DNA from: Amycolatopsis acidiphila
GTDB lineage: Bacteria; Actinomycetota; Actinomycetes; Mycobacteriales; Pseudonocardiaceae
Assembly: GCF_021391495.1 (NCBI RefSeq)
Contig: NZ_CP090063.1
Location: 6,510,001-6,574,000, forward strand
Length of the DNA stretch: 64,000 bases
Direction of reading: 5' to 3'
The position numbers and the translations under genes are program-made. Below the pieces are notes generated by a model that saw nothing but the letters and a program-made list of their open reading frames with translations, was not told the origin of the DNA and did no database searches. This document shows, piece after piece, positions 59,161 through 64,000 of the stretch (its first letter is position 1; each line of letters starts with the position of its first letter).

Positions 59161-62100
59161 CTATCCGATTCCGATCGCGAACACGTGCAACTGTCCGCCC
59201 GAGACGCTTGACGGCAGGGTGACGCTCTTGACCGTCTTGCCCGCCGCGAGCGCGATCGGCGCGCTCGCGAACACATAGGTGTTGATCTGCTGCGAATCGC
59301 CGCCGACGCTGTTGCGGTACGGCGTGCGGAACGCAACCTGGTTGCCGAACGCCGGCTGCGCGGCACCGGCACCGAGTGTCCAGTCCGAGAACCCGAGGTT
59401 CGCGGTGCTGGTGGTGCCGTCGGTGTAGGTGACCGTCACGGTGCCGGACGCGTTGCCGTTCGCCGCGGCACCGAGGAACGCCAGCTGCCCGCTGCCCGAC
59501 ACGTTCACCGTCTGGCCCTGTGCGATCACGTTGTCCGGCGAACCGGCCGGGTAGTTCGGCCAGCTGTAGGACAACCCGTTCACCGTCACCGTGCTGCCCG
59601 CCTTGGCACCGGCCGCGGCCAGTGCGTCGGAGGAGTAGCTGAAACCGACGCCGTCGAAGTTCGCGGCTGCGGGCTTGGCGTCCGGCGAGATACCCGCGTT
59701 GTTCACCGTGGCGAGCCAGCTGCCGGGCTGTGCCACGAGCACGCCGAGCGTCGCCGTCAACGACGACTGCCCGCTCGCGCTCATCGTGATCGGCACCTGG
59801 TACGAACCTTCGGCGGTGCCGCCCGCCACGCTCACCGTGACGTTCGCCTGAGCCTTGCCGCCGGCGGGAACCGCGAGGTCACCGGAGGACGGGGTGACCG
59901 TGACGCCCGCCGGCGGCGCGGCAGTCCAGTGCCAGGTCCGGGCGGTGCCGGACAGGTCCTGCGCGCCGACCGCCGCGGTGCCGGTGGCGCCACCCGGCAC
60001 CACCACCCGAGCCGGGTCCACAAAGGACCTCGCCGGTGTCTCACCCTCGCGGAACGAAGGCGGGGCGTCACTCGGCGAGCTGCCCCACGAGGTGTTCGGC
60101 GTGCCGGACAGCGTGTAGTCGAGCGTGCCGCCGGTCGTGACGAACGACTCCGGCAGCCACGGCTTGGTCGTCGTGGCGCCGTTGACCTTCAGTGTGGACA
60201 CGTACTGGCCGGCGCCGCTGGAGCTGATCGTGATCTTCTTGCCGGCACCGGTGGTCAGCACGACCTTCGAGAACAGCGGCGAGCCGAGGACCAGCTCCGC
60301 GCGACCCGGGATCTCCGGGTACATGCCCAGTGCCGACCACACGTACCAGGAGGACATCTGCCCGAGGTCGTCGTTGCCGACCAGGCCCTCCGGGTTCGGG
60401 TTGTACAGCTCGGTCATCGCCCGCCGCACGATCGCCTGTGTCTTGTACGGCGCACCGGCGAAGTCGTACAGCCACGGCGCGTTCGCGTTGGGCTCGTTGC
60501 CCATGAACGCGTGCGGGTCCGCCGTGCCGGCGTTGAGCTCGGTGAAGAACTCGTCCAGACGGGACTGGACCGCCTGGTCCCCGCCGAACGCCGTGATCAG
60601 GCCCGCGGCGTCGTAGGGCACCATCCAGCTGTACTGCGCGCCGTTGCCCTCGACCCAGCCCGAGGAGCTGGCCGGGTCGTACGGCGTGCTGAACGTGCCG
60701 TCCGCCTGGCGCGGCTGCAGATAACCGCTCGCGGGGTTGTACAGGTTCTGCCAGTTCTGCGCCCGCTTCATGAAGTTCTGGTACGTCGAGCTGTCGCCGA
60801 GCCGCTGCGCGAGCTGCGCGATGGAGAAGTCGGCACTCGTGTACTCCAGCGTGTCCGCGCCGGCGCCCGGCACGTACCCGAGGTTCTGGTAGTCCGCCAG
60901 CCCCGGGCGTTCGGTGTAGCCCTGGGTGTTCGGCTGCGTCGCGCCGCGGATCATGGACAGCAACGCGTTGTTCGCGTCGAAGTCCTTGGCCCCGAAGGCG
61001 TACGCGCTGGAGACGATGATGTGGTACGGGTCGCCGTTCATCACGCCCGTGTAGTCGTTCGCCACCGTCCAGCGGTCCCAGGACCCGCCCTGCGCGGCAT
61101 ACGCGGTCATCGACCGGGCGATGTCGGAGGTCTCCTTGGGCGCCAGCATCGCCAGCAGCTGGATCTCCGAGCGGTAGATGTCCCAGCCGGAGAAGTTGGT
61201 GTACATCGCGTGGCCCTTGTCGGCGCTGTGCACGCGGCCGTCGAAGCCGGTGTACTGCCCGTCGGCATCGGAGAACACGTTGGGCTGGATCAGCGAGTGG
61301 TACAGCGCGGTGTAGAAGGTGGTCTTGTCCGCGTCCGAACCGCCGGTGACCTGGACCTGGTTGAGCCGGTCGTTCCACGCCTCGCGCGCCGCGGTGGCGA
61401 CGTCGTCGAAGGAGCGGTGGTTGTTCTCCGTCTTGAGGTTCGCCTGCGCGCCGTCGGTCGACACGAACGAGACGCCGACCTGGACGTTGACCTGCGCGCC
61501 GGGCGCGAAGGTCACGTAACCGCCGCTGCCGGGACCGCTGACGGTGGTGTTCGTCGGCTTCTTGGACTCCGAGCGCGCGACGTTGGCCTGCGGTGCGACC
61601 TTCGCCTGAGCGCCGCCGTTCGCGGTCGCCTGGTTCGGCGTGACCGTGCCGTTGCGCCAGGTGCCGATCGAGGCGAACGGGGTGTCGAACTTCGCGTAGA
61701 AGTAGACGCGGTAGTGCGAGTCCGTGCCGCAGAACCGGCCGCTGGACGCCCAGCCGCTGACGCTGTCCCTGCCGATGGTGACCTGCGCGTCGTCCGTGCC
61801 CATGATCGAGCCGGAGCTGTTGATCAGCAACGTCGCCGGGCTGTTCTGCGGGTAGCTGAACCGGCCCGAGCCGGTGCGCTGGGTGGCGCTCAGCTCGACG
61901 TTCACGCCGCTGTCGAGCTTGACCGCGTACTTGCCTGCGGTCGCCTGCTCGTTCACGTGCGAGAACGGCAGCGTGTAGCGGCCGGGGTCGGTGGCGGGCG
62001 AGGTCGTGACCTGGCCCGCATAGGGGATGAACGGGATGTCTTCATAGGTGTCGCAGCCCGCGCCCGACAGATGCGTCAGGCTGAAACCCTTGAGGGCGGT

Positions 62101-62388
62101 GCTGTCGTAGTAGTAACCGCCGTGCTGTTCGGTGACCGTGTCCGGGCTCCACTGCACCATCCCGAACGGCACCACCGCCCCGGGGAAGGTGTTCCCCGCG
62201 CCGCCGCCCGTGCCCTGGTCCTCGCCGCCCGGCCGGGTGCCGACGAAGGGGTTGACCCACTTCGCCAGATCCTGCGCGGGCGCCGCGTCCGCCTGCACGG
62301 CCGGCATGACCATTGAGGTAACCACGAGGCCGGCGGCGAGCGCCAGCCCCCTTCTGACTCGCGAAAGCCTCATCCGGCACCCACTCAC
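59161..62388 (-). CDS. Secreted GH92 alpha-mannosidase with C-terminal accessory domains (first gene)
   Basis: A 1075-residue protein. The GTG at 62388 has AGGAGG five bases upstream; an ATG at 62373 would be less well placed. A signal peptide ends near VQADAAPAQD. The GH92 core (about 40-770) has KWVNPFVGTRPGGEDQG, EGNGAQYSWMVPYDAAGL (probable acid Glu near 579) and GNDDLGQMSSWYVWSALGMY (probable base Asp near 672). The C-terminal 300 residues add a NEW3-like beta domain (VTVTPSSGDLAVPAGGKAQA) and a final beta domain starting about 900 (NNAGISPDAKPAAANFDGVG) that may bind sugar. First gene of the two-gene mannosidase operon. Confidence 0.92.
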   Translation of the reverse strand: MSGCRMRLSRVRRGLALAAGLVVTSMVMPAVQADAAPAQDLAKWVNPFVGTRPGGEDQGTGGGAGNTFPGAVVPFGMVQWSPDTVTEQHGGYYYDSTALKGFSLTHLSGAGCDTYEDIPFIPYAGQVTTSPATDPGRYTLPFSHVNEQATAGKYAVKLDSGVNVELSATQRTGSGRFSYPQNSPATLLINSSGSIMGTDDAQVTIGRDSVSGWASSGRFCGTDSHYRVYFYAKFDTPFASIGTWRNGTVTPNQATANGGAQAKVAPQANVARSESKKPTNTTVSGPGSGGYVTFAPGAQVNVQVGVSFVSTDGAQANLKTENNHRSFDDVATAAREAWNDRLNQVQVTGGSDADKTTFYTALYHSLIQPNVFSDADGQYTGFDGRVHSADKGHAMYTNFSGWDIYRSEIQLLAMLAPKETSDIARSMTAYAAQGGSWDRWTVANDYTGVMNGDPYHIIVSSAYAFGAKDFDANNALLSMIRGATQPNTQGYTERPGLADYQNLGYVPGAGADTLEYTSADFSIAQLAQRLGDSSTYQNFMKRAQNWQNLYNPASGYLQPRQADGTFSTPYDPASSSGWVEGNGAQYSWMVPYDAAGLITAFGGDQAVQSRLDEFFTELNAGTADPHAFMGNEPNANAPWLYDFAGAPYKTQAIVRRAMTELYNPNPEGLVGNDDLGQMSSWYVWSALGMYPEIPGRAELVLGSPLFSKVVLTTGAGKKITISSSGAGQYVSTLKVNGATTTKPWLPESFVTTGGTLDYTLSGTPNTSWGSSPSDAPPSFREGETPARSFVDPARVVVPGGATGTAAVGAQDLSGTARTWHWTAAPPAGVTVTPSSGDLAVPAGGKAQANVTVSVAGGTAEGSYQVPITMSASGQSSLTATLGVLVAQPGSWLATVNNAGISPDAKPAAANFDGVGFSYSSDALAAAGAKAGSTVTVNGLSYSWPNYPAGSPDNVIAQGQTVNVSGSGQLAFLGAAANGNASGTVTVTYTDGTTSTANLGFSDWTLGAGAAQPAFGNQVAFRTPYRNSVGGDSQQINTYVFASAPIALAAGKTVKSVTLPSSVSGGQLHVFAIGIG

Positions 62389-62399
62389 GTCTGCCTCCT

Positions 62400-62411
62400 G
62401 ACAACCTTGTC
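62400..62411. promoter_or_regulatory. LacI-type operator before the GH92 operon
   Basis: GACAACCTTGTC, a near-perfect palindrome with one central mismatch, sits directly beside the AGGAGG of the first GH92 gene. It matches the site at the lacI start in all but one base. Confidence 0.75.
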
Positions 62412-62534
62412 GCGCGAGTCACTTTCGTTACCGGCTGACGAGGCGGTCAAGGATCGTGACGGATCCTGTCTTGTTCCGGACAGCCCGATACTCCAAGTGG
62501 CGCAAGGGATGCGGAGGGCATCGCACGCACACCA

Positions 62535-62563
62535 TTGACAACCGGACGGCGACGGTGTGGAAT
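62535..62563 (+). promoter_or_regulatory. Promoter of the LacI regulator gene
   Basis: A perfect -35 box TTGACA (62535-62540) is 17 bases from TGGAAT (62558-62563), which keeps four of six -10 bases. Transcription would start near 62570, only about four bases before the ATG at 62574, so the message would be nearly leaderless. Confidence 0.65.
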
Positions 62564-62573
62564 CCGCTGCATT

Positions 62574-63608
62574 ATGACAACGTTGTCGGACGGGCATCGT
62601 GGGCCGGTCAGTCGCCGGGCCACGATGAGTGACGTCGCCCGGCTGGCGGGGGTCAGCATCAAGACCGTGTCCCGGGTCGTCAACGACGAACCCGCGGTGC
62701 ATCCGGAGACCGCCCGGCGGGTGCTGGCCGCCATCGAACAGCTCGGGTTCCGGCGCAACCTCGGCGCCCGCAACCTCCGCCGCGGCTCCACCACCGGCAC
62801 CATCGGCCTGGTCGTGGAGGACGTCGGCAACCCGTTCTACTCCGAGCTCAACCGGGCCGTGGAGAAGATCGCCGGTTCCTACGGCCGGCACGTGCTGACC
62901 GGTTCCTCGGACGAGAACTCCGAGCGGGAACGCGAGCTGGCGCTGGAGTTCTGCTCGCGCCGCGTCGACGGGCTGCTGATCGTGCCCGCGGGCGCGCAGC
63001 ACCACTACCTGGTGCCGGAGATGCGGGCCGGTACGCCCGTGGTGTTCCTCGACCGCCCGGCCGGCGACATCGTGGCCGACACCGTGCTGGTGGACAACCT
63101 CGGCGGCACCATCGAAGCGGTCGCGCACCTGGCGCGCCAGGGACATCGCCGCATCGCGTTCCTCGGCGACCGGCCGGACATCTTCACGGCCGGCGAGCGC
63201 CTGCGCGGGTTCCGCGAGGGCTGCGTGCGCGCGGGACTGCGCTACGACGAACGGCTCGCGGTGCTGCGGGCGCCGACGCGGGAGAACGTGCTCGACGCGG
63301 TGAACCGCCTGCTGACCGGTCCCCGCCGCGCCACCGCTGTCATCGCGGGGAACAACCGGGTCGCCGTGCACCTGCTGCGCGCGCTGACCCACGTGACCCC
63401 GCGCCCGGCGCTGGTGAGCTTCGACGACTTCGAGCTCGCCGACCTGCTCGACCCGCCCGTCACCGTGATCGGCCACGACGTGGGCCGGCTCGGCAAGGCG
63501 GCGGCCGAGTTGTTGTTCGCCCGGATCCACGGCGAGGATTCCCCGCCGAGAAAGGTAGTTCTGCCCGTGCACCTCGTACCCCGCGGCTCCGGTGAGGTCG
63601 CCCCGTGA
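62574..63608 (+). CDS. LacI-family regulator of the mannoside locus
   Basis: A 344-residue protein. The helix-turn-helix is in MSDVARLAGVSIKTVSRVVN followed by the hinge helix LGARNLRRGSTTGTIG. The periplasmic-binding-protein-like part has EDVGNPFYSELNRAVEKIAG, RRVDGLLIVPAG, and GHRRIAFLGDRPDIFTAGER. It lies divergently from the two GH92 genes and overlaps a mannose-6-phosphate isomerase gene downstream (GTGA). The palindrome GACAACGTTGTC covers its first codons. A mannose-derived effector is likely. Confidence 0.93.
   Translation: MTTLSDGHRGPVSRRATMSDVARLAGVSIKTVSRVVNDEPAVHPETARRVLAAIEQLGFRRNLGARNLRRGSTTGTIGLVVEDVGNPFYSELNRAVEKIAGSYGRHVLTGSSDENSERERELALEFCSRRVDGLLIVPAGAQHHYLVPEMRAGTPVVFLDRPAGDIVADTVLVDNLGGTIEAVAHLARQGHRRIAFLGDRPDIFTAGERLRGFREGCVRAGLRYDERLAVLRAPTRENVLDAVNRLLTGPRRATAVIAGNNRVAVHLLRALTHVTPRPALVSFDDFELADLLDPPVTVIGHDVGRLGKAAAELLFARIHGEDSPPRKVVLPVHLVPRGSGEVAP
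62576..62587. promoter_or_regulatory. LacI-type operator over the regulator start
   Basis: GACAACGTTGTC is a perfect 12-base palindrome with the central CG step typical of LacI sites. It overlaps codons 1-5 of the regulator gene, just past the predicted transcription start. Confidence 0.75.
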
Positions 63609-64000
63609 CCAGCCCCAGCAAGCTTGCGGCCAACCAGCCGCCCCAGTTCTACCGCGGCGGCGCGGCCATCGCCGCCCTCCGAGGCGCCGCCGACGGCAAG
63701 GAGTTCGGCCCCGAGGACTGGGTCGCCTCCACCACGACGCTGTTCGGCCAGGAGGAAACCGGCCTGTCCCGGCTGCCCGACGGCCGGTGGCTGCGGGACG
63801 CGGTCCGCGCCGACCCGGAGTCCTGGCTCGGCGCCAAGCACGTGGCGGCTTTCGCCGGCTCCACCGCACTGCTGGTCAAGCTGCTCGACGCCGGGCAGCG
63901 GTTGCCGGTGCACTTCCACCCGTCGAACTCCTTCGCCCGGAAGCACTTCGACTCCCACTTCGGCAAGACCGAGGCCTGGATCGTGGTCGGCACGAGCGGG
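63605..64000 (+). CDS. Mannose-6-phosphate isomerase-like protein, cut by the right edge
   Basis: The first 132 codons of an open frame that has no stop before the window ends. It starts at a GTG overlapping the lacI stop. The sequence has the class I isomerase layout: an early WGG-like replacement YRGGAAIAAL, FGPEDWVASTTTLFGQEETG, then LVKLLDAGQRLPVHFHPSNS with the zinc-binding HxH, and the downstream KTEAWIVVGTSG with the metal-binding Glu. It converts mannose 6-phosphate to fructose 6-phosphate, linking released mannose to glycolysis. Its place in the lacI operon supports mannose use. The C-terminal part is not visible. Confidence 0.88.
   Translation, partial: MTSPSKLAANQPPQFYRGGAAIAALRGAADGKEFGPEDWVASTTTLFGQEETGLSRLPDGRWLRDAVRADPESWLGAKHVAAFAGSTALLVKLLDAGQRLPVHFHPSNSFARKHFDSHFGKTEAWIVVGTSG

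Noticed and set aside
59929-62316. A 795-codon open frame on the + strand opposite the first GH92 gene, and similar long frames opposite cobN, glgP and the second GH92 gene
   Set aside because: They are mirror frames caused by high GC and codon bias. Their translations are Arg/Ala/Gly-rich without motifs, while the opposite strand encodes recognised enzymes.
1-64000. tRNA, rRNA, CRISPR arrays, insertion sequences, integrases or phage genes
   Set aside because: None was recognised. No regular direct-repeat array, transposase motif or integrase motif was seen, and codon use looks even across the window.

Overview
The window reads as chromosomal DNA of a high-GC actinomycete. GTG and TTG starts are common, four-base ATGA/GTGA gene overlaps are the rule, and the gene content (an Emb-type arabinosyltransferase, an aerobic-type cobalamin pathway with CobG and CobN, a SARP-type regulator, a PknB-like kinase, GH92 mannosidases) fits an arabinogalactan-walled Pseudonocardiaceae member such as Amycolatopsis. 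That genus is an inference. I saw no rRNA, tRNA, CRISPR array, insertion sequence or prophage.

Layout. 1-1849: cobalamin genes (cbiD cut by the left edge, cobK, bluB). 1868-6557: arabinosyltransferase and a Tat-exported PhoX-like phosphatase. 6842-10010: leftward cobG-cobH-cobIJ operon. 10121-15807: ABC-2 exporter with a small XRE regulator, then cobN. 15826-18065: VOC protein, a decayed histidine kinase with an intact response regulator, and two small exported proteins. 18168-21484: pxpA, a P450, an alpha/beta hydrolase and a flavin-type oxidase. 21502-24436: non-oxidative hydroxybenzoate/vanillate decarboxylase operon with a divergent MarR gene. 24484-25678: azoreductase with a divergent MarR gene. 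25683-31142: small hypotheticals, tex, a broken SARP-type regulator and an NmrA-like protein. 31139-32677: Lrp regulator and amino-acid dehydrogenase. 32725-38794: a tightly packed leftward five-gene run (FAD oxidase, aminotransferase, M20 peptidase, NfeD-like, flotillin) with a divergent TetR gene. 38791-44849: membrane protein, DivIVA-like coiled coil, FAD monooxygenase with a GntR-TetR fusion regulator, Ser/Thr kinase and exported acid phosphatase. 44894-48665: a four-gene block resembling mycobacterial Rv3037c-Rv3041c. 48871-49901: cysteine dioxygenase and rhodanese. 49911-56619: glycogen phosphorylase, lipoprotein metalloprotease, thioredoxin-TPR protein, MTH1187-type protein, MarR and DUF3817 genes. 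56795-64000: a mannoside-use locus with two secreted GH92 mannosidases, a divergent LacI regulator and a mannose-6-phosphate isomerase cut by the right edge.

How the genes work together. The cobalamin genes cover ring methylations and rearrangement (CobI/J, CobG, CobH, CbiD), reduction (CobK), cobalt insertion (CobN) and lower-ligand synthesis (BluB), but are split into three groups. Several catabolic units are paired with a divergent regulator and a visible palindrome between them: decarboxylase/MarR, azoreductase/MarR, dehydrogenase/Lrp, monooxygenase/GntR-TetR and mannosidase/LacI. The mannose locus shows the same 12-base palindrome on both the enzyme side and the regulator side.

The most unusual unexplained signal is a dispersed non-coding repeat of about 230-250 bases, present twice in opposite orientations (6569-6821 and 53980-54209). 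Both copies lie between convergent genes. They share a 60-base core that is identical at 59 positions, followed by a hairpin whose stem is kept in both copies.
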